This document shows, one piece after another, positions 1 to 10,362 of a stretch of 56,393 nucleotides of DNA. Source of the stretch: Ectocarpus siliculosus (lineage: Eukaryota; Sar; Phaeophyceae; Ectocarpales; Ectocarpaceae); contig FN648558.1 in NCBI GenBank assembly GCA_000310025.1, positions 26,195 through 82,587 of the forward strand, read 5' to 3'. The notes beneath the pieces were generated by a model. The model was not told the DNA's origin. It worked only from the letters and a program-made list of their open reading frames with translations, and made no database searches. Position 1 is the first letter of the stretch. The number at the start of each line of letters is the position of its first letter. The translations under genes and the position numbers were made by a program.

Positions 1-454
1 AGGTAGGTGAGGTGCATTTTGAAGCCGTAGTGTCGTGAACACAAATTAAAGACATTCAGTTAGTTAGGTAGGCCTACTGTACTCTACATAGTCGAAAATC
101 GGGGTAATTTTGTTCAATTTGGGGGGGGGCGGGGACATATCCCCATGTATGTATGTATCCTCGGGTTTTCCGCCGACGCGTCGACGCTTCGGCGTCCCGC
201 CCTCGCATGGTTTGCATTATCGCTGGCGCTGAGTAGCTGTGGAGATCGCAGAGAGATGGCAGACACGCCGTACAATACAGGGTCGTCTTCGCAATGTTCT
301 CATGCATACCCCCACGAGAATCGAGGAGCAGCCGCTAGCCCGCCAGTCGACCGTGTAGCCTATTGGTCAAGTCAACCGTAAGAAGACGAACGCTACGAGT
401 AGATTTGCGAGACTGTGTTCCCTTTCGTGCGGTGCTAGAAGCAGCAATCATTCC
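1..454. other. No gene recognised
   Basis: Short open frames on both strands lack recognisable motifs. A G-run lies near 121-129. I see no RNA gene or repeat that recurs elsewhere in the window. Confidence 0.5.
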
Positions 455-870
455 ATGGGCGTTCATGAAACATTTCATGGATCGGATGTCCATGGGCTTT
501 CATGAAACTTTTCATGAACGTTCATGGATGTTCATGAAACTTTTCATGAACGTTCATGGATGTTCATGAAAAGTTTCATGGACGTCCATGGGCTTTCATG
601 AAACATTTCATGAACGTTGAACGTTCATGAAATGTTTCATGAACGTCCATCGTCTTTCATGAAATATTTCATGAAAGACCATGGACGTCCATCAAACATT
701 CCATGGACGTTCATGGGCTATCATGACATTTGTTTTCATGAACGTTCATGGACGTCCATGAAATGTTTCATGGAAGACCATGGAAGTCCATGAAACGGTT
801 TCATGGAAGTCCATGGAAGTCCATGGACTTCCATGAAACTTTTCATGAAAAAGTACGAAAATGTACAAGC
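455..870. repeat. CATG-palindrome minisatellite, array I
   Basis: Irregular tandem array built almost wholly from short palindromes centred on CATG, such as TTCATGAA, CCATGG and TCCATGGA, separated by ACGTTC, ACGTCC or AAC spacers. Each word is self-complementary, so both strands give long open frames rich in MHG/SMK/APW words. These are composition artefacts, not proteins. The period is irregular, about 10-32 bp. Confidence 0.85.
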
Positions 871-1312
871 CCCACCATGAAGCTCCATGGCGCACTTTTT
901 TTTTAATTTTCTCTCTACACTTTCCATGGAGCACCATGGAGCACCATGAAGCACTTGATTTGTAAAATGTTTTACACTCTTCCCATGGTGCACCATGGTT
1001 CTCCAAATGTTTCTCACGCTTTCCATGGTGCTCCATGGAGCACCATGGAGCTCCATGGAGCACGTTATTTGTAATTGTCTTTCTACACTTTTCATGGAGC
1101 ACCATGGAGCTTCATGGAGCACTTTATTTTTAATTATCTTTCTACACTTTCCATGGAGCCCCATGGAGCACTTGATTTGTAAAATGTTTCACACTCTTTT
1201 CATTTTTTTCTAAGCTTACTTCCCATGGAGCTCCATGGAGCACTATGGAGCACCATGGAGCACTTGATTTGTAACAATGTTTCCAGTGCTGCACGGCTGA
1301 AAAAAAAAAAAG
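871..1312. repeat. CATGGAGCAC minisatellite, array II, with flank
   Basis: Tandem CATGGAGCAC and GAGCTCCATGG words, interrupted by a longer recurring spacer (GCACTTGATTTGTAAAATG, then TTTCACACTC). The same spacer and words recur near 6.4 kb in the same orientation. The right edge (about 1286-1312) reads CAGTGCTGCACGGCTGAAAA. The reverse complement of this edge opens the array at 6.2 kb, so the edge behaves like a terminal inverted repeat of one element family. Confidence 0.75.
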
Positions 1313-2399
1313 ATGGCGGCGGAAAAAAGAATATCGGCTTACACAGAAGAGCAGCGCGACCGGCGTACATCCACCCAACGCTAAAGGTTTACAGCAGTAG
1401 ACTATTCCAATAGCTATCTAGGGAACCAAGATTTGCCGAATTCTGTCCACTGTAGGCTGAAAACTGTCGGCGCAACCCGCAGCCCGTGCCGAAAAAAACG
1501 TGCCGATCGTATCTACGCGGCGCAACCACGCTGCTGTGCACCCGCCAAAGAGACCAAGCACGAGAACGCGCCCACCGCAGCATCAATCGCCACCTAAAAT
1601 TGATGGAAGATGGACTGAGCGCCAGAAAATAGATTGCATAAGAATTCAACTTAGTTAGTTAATGCAGATGATCGAGAGGTAGGCACGAATGAAGTTGAAA
1701 ACTTGCGTTCGCATACAGGCATGGTGCTTATGCCCTGCCACAGTGCCGGCAACACCGAGCATTGGTAATGTTAGCTGCTAATTTTGTGGTTGTATAGCAC
1801 TTGGAATTGTGCTGCAATACGAACTACAGGCGGAATACTCTTCAATGGCGTCAGCTAGGTTTGAACTGAAATTGCTGTTGGTGGTGCCCCCCTGTTATTG
1901 CACCGCACACGCTTGCTTGTGTCTGTTGGAGTCGGGACCTGAGACCTAGCAGCACAACTCTCCTGATTCCTGACGAAAAAAATGCAAGAAGGGTCGAGCG
2001 ACTACTGTAACACGGCACCTACGGTAACAGTGAGTTTGGCCACTGATAACGTTGTGCTACGTGGTGTCGCATGCAGGCACGGTCGGCATATATATGAACA
2101 CATTGAAGTACTTGTCTCGATGTACATACATGAGTACGCCCTGAGCATTGGGTGTGGCGAGAACGCCGGAAATACTTACACACGAGCACCGCACACAAGA
2201 TCGGGACCCCCCGGGTTGCCCAAACCTATCAACATCATGCCCGAAGGATACAACAATTAACTTATTTACAGTCAGTACAATACCGGCCCAACGCACACAG
2301 CACCCCAATAATAGGTTTCCGGCAGTTTGCCGGAAAAACGCGAAGAACAAAATACCATGCCAACAAACAACGGACACCCGGCTTGGCCGAAGAAAAATA
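1313..2399. other. No gene recognised
   Basis: A 23-codon ORF with a plausible start (1312, MAAEKRISAYTEEQRDRR...) follows the A-tract but stops at once and could not be joined to a further exon with confidence. The rest holds short frames only. The right end runs into the C-run that opens repeat A. Confidence 0.4.
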
Positions 2400-2960
2400 C
2401 CCCCCCCCCGCCCACTCGGTGTTTGCCATCGGGGTTGGGTTTTCGTCGCTTGGCAACGACGTTGTAAAACAAGCCAATTCACTTCGTGAACTCGGCAACC
2501 AGGTTACCGTTTTTTTTTTTTTTACCTCGTTTTTTTTTTTTTGGCGGTAACCATAATGGTGGTCGAGTAGATCATGTTGTGCGGGGTCGAGAAACCTCAC
2601 TCCGCGCAACGGGGGATGATCGCACCACGTTGTGTTAAAATGGTCAAGCTTCCTCGAGGCAGTTACACAGTGCTTATAACTGTCTCTGGAAGTGAAAGCA
2701 CCAGAAAATATATTAAGTCATACGTAACTGTCATCCGTTCGCAAGGAAGTAAGCACAAGATGCCGAACACCCTTAGCAGGATGCAACTCACCCTTCATGC
2801 GACTCGCCAAATACCTCACGGCGCTTCGCGCTTGGTGATGTGAGAGCCTGGTCCGGTGAGAACCCGGCGTGCTCCGTCCCGGCTTTGTAGGGATGCGAGG
2901 TCAATGGTCAAACGACTACGGCATGCACGACTATGAGTACACCCCCCCCCCCGCCCCCCG
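2400..2960 (+). mobile_element. Repeat A copy 1 (poly-C-tailed, SINE-like)
   Basis: About 0.56 kb. In order: a C-run; one 5' unit (GTTTGCCATCGGGG..., the imperfect palindrome CGTCGCTTGGCAACGACG, TTGTAAAAC); GGTTACCG, two T-tracts and CGGTAACC, forming an 8-bp inverted repeat with T-rich loop; a unique body; then the tail GGTCAATGGTC...GGCATG...ATGAGTACA and poly-C. The body leaves a roughly 67-codon frame open here (MVKLPRGSYT... to ...GASRLVM) that is closed in copies 2 and 5 by TAA, so coding is doubtful. Copies are at 44839, 54478, 55087 and 55689, and a 3' fragment at 17441. Confidence 0.85.
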
Positions 2961-3311
2961 GTCCACCTCCCTGCGCAACTAGGAACTAAAATTCGCCCCG
3001 GGCGGAAACGCGCGCTCTAGCCGGCTTGAAAGTATTAGGCTGAAGTTCGTCCGTCTGATGTCTCGTACCCCGGGGTCGTCGTATCTCGTGGATGGATGCA
3101 TCCAACGGAAGTGAAGCACGGACGGACCTGTTCAACCACCAACAAGGACGCGCGAAATATGTCATTGAAACATGGAGTTAGAATAAATCAGGCCACACGA
3201 TCTTTCGGTACGACGTGGAGATCTGACGTGCAATAATGCCGGGCACGACATCCCCAACCCCAATCCCAAGGAACGATATATTATGTACCTGCCTGAAGAA
3301 GTAGCCAGGTC
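2961..3311. other. 3' flank of minus-strand ORF
   Basis: No frame or motif recognised. It is probably the 3' untranslated or intergenic region of the minus-strand ORF that ends at 3312. Confidence 0.4.
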
Positions 3312-4376
3312 TCAGTTCCAGGCGTCGGTTACGAGATCCGCAACCCCATCATCTGTGTCTCCATCACTCCAGTTGGAGTCGACGCTCTTCTCGCTCACCC
3401 CGGCAGGTTCCCCATCGCTGGAGCCAGATTCGCTCGAATCCAACTTGATCAAATCGTCGAGTGCTCCGACCGAACCGTCGCCGTTATCGTCCGACTCGGG
3501 GTCCTCCAACTCTTCATCGGCGTAGCGATGCTTCTCGCGTGTCCCGGGGGTGTTCTTCAGGGCAGGATCACTCTCCACGTCGGCTCGAACAATTCTACCA
3601 GCTGCCCGCACGACGGACATCCTTGCGTCTGCGTCCTCCGTGTCCTTCTCGACTTCCTTCAGAATCGACTCGAGAGACCTACCCTTATCCGCTAGCTGGT
3701 TGGATGGTGGCTGTGCGGGTGCTTTACGTCGAGCACGCAGCATAAACTCAACGAGATGCTTGTCCCCAAGGGTGTTTGGGAAGAGGAAGAGTTCCCGCTC
3801 GCGTGCATCTCCTTGCGCTCCGTCGGCTCGGACCAATCGTGATTTGCTGTCGGGGTCTGCGTCCATCCCGGTAAGCAAGTCCTGGACGATGCTTCGTGCG
3901 TACTTCCCCGTTATCTCCTCCATGCCAACCTTTGCTCGTTCAGCAGCTAGCCAACCGGCGACGTCCTGCCAGCAAAGGATATCACCTCGACCGAGGACGT
4001 CATCCACCATCCTCCGCACCGTGCTCAAAGGCTCTAGAAGCGTCGGCGCCTCGTCCCCCGATTCACATGGCTTGTTCGCTGCTTGCTCTGGCTGTTTGTC
4101 GTCTCTCTTCATGCCGTTCAAGCGGCTCTGGTAGCAACGGCCGCACCACCAGTCACCATCACTCACCATCGCATTACCCTCCGCGACATGGTCTCCTGCA
4201 GCATCCATGGGATACCACCTTACGCGGCTCTTGTCCGATTTCCGGTACTTGCATTTACTGCATTGGCGAAGCTCTGCCTTCCTTTCTTTCTCGGCGAAAT
4301 AAGCTAGGAAGCAGTCTGGGCGTTGGCAGAGGCAGTCCTTGCTGGGACTAAAGTCTCGCACGATAGCTAGAGGCAT
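3312..4376 (-). CDS. Hypothetical Cys-rich protein with acidic C-terminus
   Basis: Unrecognised protein of 354 residues if the internal ATG at 4376 is used. The frame stays open upstream to an ATG at 4526, giving 404 residues, but that part overlaps the next ORF and reads like low-complexity carry-over, so I prefer 4376. Residues about 15-100 hold paired cysteines (CLCQRPDC, CSKC, WCGRC), which suggest one or two zinc-binding folds. A central hydrophobic/charged segment (WQDVAGWLAAERAKVG) looks helical. The last 70 residues are Asp/Glu/Ser-rich and probably disordered. It lies 35 bp downstream of another minus-strand ORF, close for a eukaryote, so the two may be one gene split by an unseen intron or a frameshift. 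Confidence 0.55.
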   Translation of the reverse strand: MPLAIVRDFSPSKDCLCQRPDCFLAYFAEKERKAELRQCSKCKYRKSDKSRVRWYPMDAAGDHVAEGNAMVSDGDWWCGRCYQSRLNGMKRDDKQPEQAANKPCESGDEAPTLLEPLSTVRRMVDDVLGRGDILCWQDVAGWLAAERAKVGMEEITGKYARSIVQDLLTGMDADPDSKSRLVRADGAQGDARERELFLFPNTLGDKHLVEFMLRARRKAPAQPPSNQLADKGRSLESILKEVEKDTEDADARMSVVRAAGRIVRADVESDPALKNTPGTREKHRYADEELEDPESDDNGDGSVGALDDLIKLDSSESGSSDGEPAGVSEKSVDSNWSDGDTDDGVADLVTDAWN

Positions 4377-4411
4377 GGTTTTCTCTCCTTGTCTCAACGC
4401 GGCTACGAAGG

Positions 4412-5311
4412 TTACAGCTCGCCCAGCCGGTCCGCGCGGAGGTGCGTGAAACCTTCGTCGTCCGGCAATCTGTGGCATGCCGAACATAGTCTCTCGTCGG
4501 CCGAGTGCACTACACTCCCGGGGCATGTGCTACACTCGGTGCGAGGGTAGTGTGTAACCCAACCGCATTCCTGACGGCCGCACGCCTTTTTTCGCTTCTT
4601 GCCGGTTGGTTGTCCTACAGGTAGCACCGCCGGGGCAGAAAGTCTCCTACCCGCATTCCGCTTGCCTGGCAGATGACCGGCTTGTCTTGGGTTCCCGCCG
4701 TGGCTCCTACGCCGAGTATCAACGGGGTTATTCCCCCCGGCCTCTGATTGTCGCCGTTCATCTTCGGCAATCGCGCGATCTCTACGAGCCCCCCTCCTGG
4801 CCTCGCTCTGCTGCTTGTAGTAATCCTCCTCCTCGAGCTTGCTCTCGAGGTTGGGTAGGCACCCACACGTGACACTAGCAGAGGGCCTCCTCTTCCTCCT
4901 CCGTTTCCTGCTCAACCGGGTCTTTCCTCCCGTCCGACGGACACGTGCACCGGAATCTCCCGCGTCGCGCTTTGTCGCGGCGATGGGGGTGCGCGCCTCG
5001 TTGGTTAGGTAACCCTCTACCCTGCTCCCGCTCCGTATCCGTTCACTTGTGGCGTCTCCTTCTGTGTCGTCGACCACTGGCTGACGCGGGGTTAGCGCGC
5101 CTTCCGTGAGCTGGCGAAGGGTTAGTATCGGCTGTATACCCCCGCTTCCGGGTGTAGAAGGGCTCCCATACTGGTTCCGAGGCAACGCCGGTGGCGTACC
5201 CGGTAGAGCTGTGGGGCTCTTCACCCCACAAGCCGGTTGGCCCACCCTACGTGGATGGGAATTCATCTGGCAGCAGCTCGACCTATGCCGGCCGTTTTTC
5301 CATGCATTCAA
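4412..5311 (-). CDS. Hypothetical basic protein with C-terminal Cys cluster
   Basis: 299-residue frame, no family recognised. The N-terminal third is Pro/Ser-rich. The middle is strongly basic (KTRLSRKRRRKRR, a possible nuclear-localisation signal) followed by a Glu/Arg-rich helix-like stretch (LEEEDYYKQQSEARRG). Near residues 240-285 is a Cys/His cluster (CGRQEC, then CSTC, then CSAC), the spacing expected of a zinc ribbon. The neighbouring minus-strand ORF also has Cys pairs near its start, so the two may originally have been one zinc-binding protein. It could also be a transposon-encoded protein. No signal peptide or membrane segment is visible. Confidence 0.5.
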   Translation of the reverse strand: MNAWKNGRHRSSCCQMNSHPRRVGQPACGVKSPTALPGTPPALPRNQYGSPSTPGSGGIQPILTLRQLTEGALTPRQPVVDDTEGDATSERIRSGSRVEGYLTNEARTPIAATKRDAGDSGARVRRTGGKTRLSRKRRRKRRPSASVTCGCLPNLESKLEEEDYYKQQSEARRGARRDRAIAEDERRQSEAGGNNPVDTRRRSHGGNPRQAGHLPGKRNAGRRLSAPAVLPVGQPTGKKRKKACGRQECGWVTHYPRTECSTCPGSVVHSADERLCSACHRLPDDEGFTHLRADRLGEL

Positions 5312-5449
5312 AACCTGACCAGAGTTACGACAACAACATGTTACTTTTGCACGTACAGCTATAAGCCAGGCGCACGCCTATTCGTGGGGTGGGATTTTCG
5401 GTGCCTCTTGACAGCCATGCATAAGGTCTGATCCTCTTTACGGGCGCGC

Positions 5450-5710
5450 CTATGCACCTGAGAACGCAACGGGCAGAAACCTGTTCAAATACGTAGTTAT
5501 ACTCTGTAGAGTGTCTGCAGCTAAGCGCCCCGAGTCATGTTCGGCTCGTATATTGGCAAAGCACCGAGCGTAATTATTGAACTCGAAGAAATCGTACTTG
5601 CCCTCTTGAAGCCCAATTTGTCTGCAACTTGTAGTGATAGGCTGACCCTGAGCTGGCATTATTGTATCGGGCATTTCCATCGTATCTTGGGTTGGGAATG
5701 GTGTATCCAA
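5450..5710 (-). CDS. Unrecognised protein module, copy 1 (possible fragment)
   Basis: 86-residue frame whose C-terminal half (FF....AR..A...A.HDS.RL...TL) matches, without gaps, a second minus-strand ORF at 9459-9848. About a dozen residues coincide, including the HDS and RL pairs. Similarity at protein level between two loci 4 kb apart suggests a genuine protein family, perhaps transposon-encoded, with this copy truncated. No known domain was recognised. The start codon is uncertain. Confidence 0.35.
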   Translation of the reverse strand: MDTPFPTQDTMEMPDTIMPAQGQPITTSCRQIGLQEGKYDFFEFNNYARCFANIRAEHDSGRLAADTLQSITTYLNRFLPVAFSGA

Positions 5711-6199
5711 AGGATGTACCTACATGCGCAACGTGCAAGAGCGCTGCGGACCCACAGCATGGACTCTTCTGAAATTTGAATTTTGAACACACCATGCTTA
5801 TCCCCTGCCACACTGAATCGCCTCAAACCTTTTGCATTAGGTGGCAATACAACCTAGGTATAAGGCGGTAGCATAGTTAGGCTGCAATACAACCACCTTG
5901 CGCAGAGGTCGGGTCGCATGTGAAGCTCGCTCCCTGATTTTGGAGCTGCTGCATGGTGGTACACTCTAGCTAAAGTCCAACTTTTTCACCCTACCGTTCA
6001 CAACTGTACGTATAAAACATACCCTGGTGTACCCTGGCATCTTATTTACATAACTCTCTTGAAATCGGGACAGTTTATGCTCTCGTTCGCCCTCTAGAGC
6101 CGATGCTAGGTGTGGAGGTCTGGTGCCGAGCGAGCCGCCTGATCAGAGGGGTTTCCACAAGGGGCTGCTTTCCCGTTGGAAGCATTATTCGGCGTACTT
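5711..6199. other. No gene recognised
   Basis: Short overlapping frames only. No motif, repeat or RNA gene seen. Confidence 0.4.
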
Positions 6200-6575
6200 A
6201 CTTTTTTTTTTTCAGCCGTGCAGCACTGGTTTCACAGTGCACCATGGAGCACCATGGAGAACCATGGAGAACCATGGAGCACCTGATTCGATTTGTTTTT
6301 TCTACACTTCTCATGGAGCTCCATGAAGCACCATGAAGCCTCATGGAGCATTTTATTCTTTATTCTTAATTCTCTTTCTACACTTTCCATGGAGCACCAT
6401 GGAGCACCATGGAGCACTTGATTTGTAAAATGTTTCACACTCTTCTCATTTTTTCCTACACTTCCCATGGAGCTCCATGGAGCACCATGGAGCACTTGAT
6501 TTGTAAAATGTTTCACACGTTTCCCATGGTGCACCATGGAGCACCATGGAGCACCATCGAGCACCATCATGCACA
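6200..6575. repeat. CATGGAGCAC minisatellite, array III
   Basis: Opens with a T-tract and CAGCCGTGCAGCACTGG, the reverse complement of the edge of array II, then runs CATGGAGCAC words with the same TTGATTTGTAAAATG spacers as array II and in the same orientation. Edges inverted relative to each other but interiors in one orientation fit a terminal-inverted-repeat element whose interior expanded as a minisatellite. Confidence 0.75.
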
Positions 6576-6619
6576 CTTTGGGGTGTCGGCCTGGGTCATC
6601 AATGTTTTGTGAACTTTCA

Positions 6620-6972
6620 AGGTGCTCCATGGAGCTCCATGGACAACCATGACGCAAGTTTCATTTCGTGACGTGAAAATTCCCATGGTGACCATGGGAT
6701 CCATGAACACACGTGCTCATGGTTCCCATGGGCTATCCCATGAGTCACTACTCTTCATGATGCTCCATGGTGCTCCATGGTGCTCCACGGTGCTTCATGA
6801 ACTGATTTTCATGGGAACCATGGATACCATGTTGCTCATGGAGCACCATATGGAGCACCATGATTTGCAGTTCGTGGAGCACCCTGGATCACCATGGAGC
6901 GCCATGGAGCACCGTGGTTCGCAATTCATGGTGCTCAATGGCGCTCCATGGTGCTCCATGAACATGTTCACG
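6620..6972. repeat. CCATGG-rich minisatellite, array IV
   Basis: Continuation of the palindromic array with a looser unit: GCTCCATGG, CCCATGGG, GGTTCCCATGG and GGAGCACCATGG words. Long frames on both strands are artefacts of the palindromic repeats. Confidence 0.75.
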
Positions 6973-8479
6973 GCGTGACCCAATAATTAATGTCAAACCC
7001 CCGCATAGGCGAGCTTTTCTTGCAAAGTGAGTTTTTCTCTCGCTTCCGCTCCTGCCCTGGTGGATAGCGCTAGTTCGTGTGTACATAGAGGGAAGAGAGT
7101 GCTGAACTCTTTTCGCATTAAAAATCGAAGGCAAAGTACCGCAGGAGGGGACGGTAGAGAGGGGTTCTTCTGTGTGACCACGGGTTGGAGTAAACGGCAC
7201 TAGGGCTGTGAGCGCTGATTTGAAGTGAAGACAAAAAAAAAAAAATGGAAGAAGGCATTTAATTTGTTATCGACAAAAGAGACTAAACTTCTGCTACGCA
7301 CCAGTCCGTGCATGTATAGTATCCGGCTACTGCATGTGAGGTAGTGGGTGCTGCCCCTGCTGTTTGCTGCGGTACATGGAAAGCTTCCAGTGAGTCAGAG
7401 CGGCAAGGGGGTCTTGTTTCTTCACTTGTTCCTTAGCTCTGCTCTCCTCTACTTCTTCTTTGTTTGTTTCCTGTTGCTGGCGGTCTCTCTTTTGTTATCG
7501 CCCTTCGTTCTTGCTTGCAAGAAACTGTGAGGAAGTAAAATGGCTGAGTTTGACTGTTTCTTAGGGTCCCCCGCCCACCCACGACCCACCGCCTGTCGGT
7601 ATGATTCATTCGTGGTCTCCAATATTTTCAGCAGTACTACAGTAGTAATTGTCTACTACAGGACATGCGTTACTACTGCTGCGTCCATGGGTGGGTGCAA
7701 CAGGAGAGCTCCGGGGACTGGTGGTCTTCTGATGATCTGATCGCAGAGAGAGGTTCCTGCCACTACCACAATACGACTCTTTCTTATGAAATGTCCATGA
7801 CGGGGAACGCGTACTACGCCTCTCCTCTTTTTTTTTATTTTTCTTAATATGACACCACGAAGCCATCTCCATCATAGAAAAGAGTCTGAGACAGATTAGC
7901 AATGGATTCATAGCGTCAGAAAAGTACCTGTATGTCTACGATTTCCCAGACAGCATATAGGGACATCTCCCCTGCGGGTAACAGGCTCAACAAGACAGTT
8001 TGGTGGTTGTCTTGTGTGTCTCATATATGTTATGTTGGGAAGGTGCAGATGATATGTGTTAGGTACTGGTCGGGCGTTTTGTGTGTGGCACCCTTTTAGT
8101 CATATGGAATGCAATCTTCCTCGGTTTTCAAACGCATGTTCAATGTGGTACGCGTATATACCGGGTATTTGGGTATGTATACAATATGTGTGGGTACATT
8201 TCGGGGTATGTGCGGACACACGGGCGTGGTCTCACCATTTTCTTACCTTTTGACCTTTTTGTGTAATTTCGTGTAATTTCGTGCTATTAAATCTGCAAAT
8301 GTGCAAATGGCGCGGGAGAACATTTTTTTCTTTTTTCGGCATTGCCTCCTGACGTGGTCGCCGATAGAGGCATGTAGTTGAGGTTTCTACACCGACATGT
8401 GGGTGTGTGTTAGATGCAGTGGGTATGACCCCCTATCTCACCCGTTTGTAGGCAGAAGGTATGGCTACCTCTCCTACTA
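6973..8479. other. No gene recognised
   Basis: An A-tract lies near 7230 and pyrimidine-rich stretches near 7400-7530. Frames are short and without recognisable domains. Nothing else here recurs elsewhere in the window. Confidence 0.4.
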
Positions 8480-8680
8480 GTAGGCAGCGTGGACCACAGG
8501 TAAAGACAGGGTCGATCATTTCATGTATGTTACATCATCATTTGTATTTGGCATGGGAGGAAAAAGAGAGGTTCTAGCTATTTTGACTATTTTGACGGTG
8601 TATGGGCAGGGGGAGTACTTCCTGTGTCCATGTTGTACCCAGGTGTCGTCGCATCAGTTGTCGCATCAGTTGGCAGCACG
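8480..8680 (+). repeat. Dispersed direct repeat R3, copy a
   Basis: About 200 bp, from TAGGCAGCGTGGACCACA to the GCATCAGTTGGCAGC segment, recurs with moderate divergence at 10929-11126 in the same orientation. Shared blocks include TCATTTGTATTTGGCATGGG and the CGGTGTATG...GGGGGAG segment. Two direct copies about 2.4 kb apart could be degraded long terminal repeats or a segmental duplication. Confidence 0.75.
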
Positions 8681-9458
8681 TGTCATGGACAGGTAGACGT
8701 GGAATGGCGGCGACAGGTGAAGGCAGCTTCAGTATGTTATGCATGGTGTAGTCCATCCTTAGACCACACAGAAAGGAGCGCAGTCCATCCTTCCACCACA
8801 CATAAAAGGAGTTTGTTCGTACCTGTGGGGATTTTCGAAGTCCTGGGTCAGCCAAGAGCAGCAGCAAGGAGCAGACGCAGTGCAGTATGCTACTACAGCT
8901 TTACAGTCCGTCCTCCTCAAGTCCTATCGGAGATGATTAGTATCGCACAACGGCTGGATCCGAAATGCCGGCTAGCTCCGCAATCCAAGAGAGGTAGGTA
9001 GCTGAGCTAAAAACGGAATGACTGCATGCGTGCTCATCTCAGCAGATAGATGTGGCTGGCTGGCTCTTTGAAGTGCAGATTTCTGGTTCAGCGGAATGTG
9101 TCGGAATTCCCAGTTTTTCCGTTGTCACCTGGGTGTATGTTTTGCATGAAAGGTGCACAGAAATCGATTATCTTAATTGCAAGGGACACGTTTCATTTTC
9201 AGTGTTCCCCCTTGCGGTTTCGACGGTCAAATATGCGGTTGCCCACAGATTTTCGCATCGCTATAAGCTATAAAGCTCCTAATAAAGTAGTGTGTGCAGG
9301 TTTGTTAGCACAAAAAGTAAATTAAACGGGAATTTGACGTCGTTAATTACACACCAGCGTCCTTCATATATACATTACGGTGTAAGAACACAACATAACA
9401 ATATTTCAGGCATTGTTGAACAACAAAATGAAACACGTTTTAATACAGCGAAACGTAG
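8681..9458. other. No gene recognised
   Basis: Frames of 90-125 codons exist on both strands but show no domain and conflict with one another. A short local duplication, GTCCATCCTT...ACCACACA, lies at about 8750-8800. Confidence 0.4.
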
Positions 9459-9848
9459 TCAAAACAAACACAATACAAGATAACACGCAAGCTTATCTAA
9501 CAAGTAAAAGTCCTCCGTATCTATTCGCTTCCAAATACCAAGTTCCACTTTCTTCCAGTATGAATTCCGCACCATAGGGACATTTATACCTACAATGTTT
9601 GCAGTCACTGGCGAGGTACGAAAAAATGTATACATGAAATTGTGTAAAGTATTACGTACAAGTCGACTAGAATCGTGACGTGCAAGCATATCCGCCATCA
9701 GTCTGGCTGTAGCTGCTTGAAAGAATCGAATGTCAGTACATCTAATAGCAAATCGGCACTTTTCTTTTTTCCCCCTCTCCCGTCCGGTTCTTTCGTTTCG
9801 GAGAGGAAACCTACTGTGAAAGGCGCATCTTCCGGGGTCCGCATTCAT
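9459..9848 (-). CDS. Unrecognised protein module, copy 2
   Basis: 129-residue frame with a basic N-terminus and the segment FFQAATARLMADMLARHDS, RL, TL shared with the ORF at 5450-5710. Continues with RTSPVTANIVGINVPMVRN and YWKKVEL, which reads like real folded protein. No family recognised. It may be an exon or a transposon-derived fragment. The first 30 residues are Arg/Lys-rich and may not be coding. Confidence 0.4.
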   Translation of the reverse strand: MNADPGRCAFHSRFPLRNERTGRERGKKEKCRFAIRCTDIRFFQAATARLMADMLARHDSSRLVRNTLHNFMYTFFRTSPVTANIVGINVPMVRNSYWKKVELGIWKRIDTEDFYLLDKLACYLVLCLF

Positions 9849-10128
9849 TTAGTGCCGGATTCTTTCCCAGCGTGCGACAGAGCGCGTTCTGGGTGTGGTC
9901 TCCTTTTCATTCGGGTGTGACGTGCGCACTACATGTATGTAAACGAAAAAAACAGATCAACGAGATGATTTTTGAAAGCACGGAGTCCCTCGCCACAAAA
10001 AAGTGCTTGCGCATGGATGGGCGTAGTGACAAGCACCGTTCGAAGGCTGGCGGTTTTTTCGGGTGCGCGTGAGGTCGCCTCTAATATTCGTTTGCTCATT
10101 TTTTGCTTCATGTCCAGTCTATAGTTAC

Positions 10129-10362
10129 TACCTCGCATAGCGTATATATTGAAGCGAGCGGAGGGTCCTAGACTAATCTGTCGTTGACTTGCGGACCCTT
10201 CTTGGGGTCCATTTTGTTTTCGTATATCTTTTTCCGGTAAGTTAGCCTGTGACCACGGCAGGAATCGACCGCGTCAAGTGTGAGACTATCACACATAATA
10301 GTACGAAGAGACGAAAAAGGTACAAGAAGGTACTTGGTAGAGAGAACAGAACGAACGATTTT
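10129..10362 (+). repeat. Dispersed repeat B, copy a
   Basis: About 230 bp, starting TACCTCGCATAG. Contains GACTTGCGGACCC, a short loop and GGGGTCC (a hairpin), then GGTAAGTTAGCCTGTGACCACG, AATCGACCGCGTC, and ends GGTAGAGAGAACAGAACG. A diverged copy lies at 43805-44010. The hairpin motif alone recurs near 53464. The size and a conserved GGACCC hairpin would suit a long terminal repeat, but no matching partner or retroviral-type protein is seen. Confidence 0.7.

Noticed and set aside
736-1378. Long Met/His/Gly/Trp-rich frames on both strands
   Set aside because: They translate the CATG/CCATGG minisatellite; both strands are open only because the words are palindromic.
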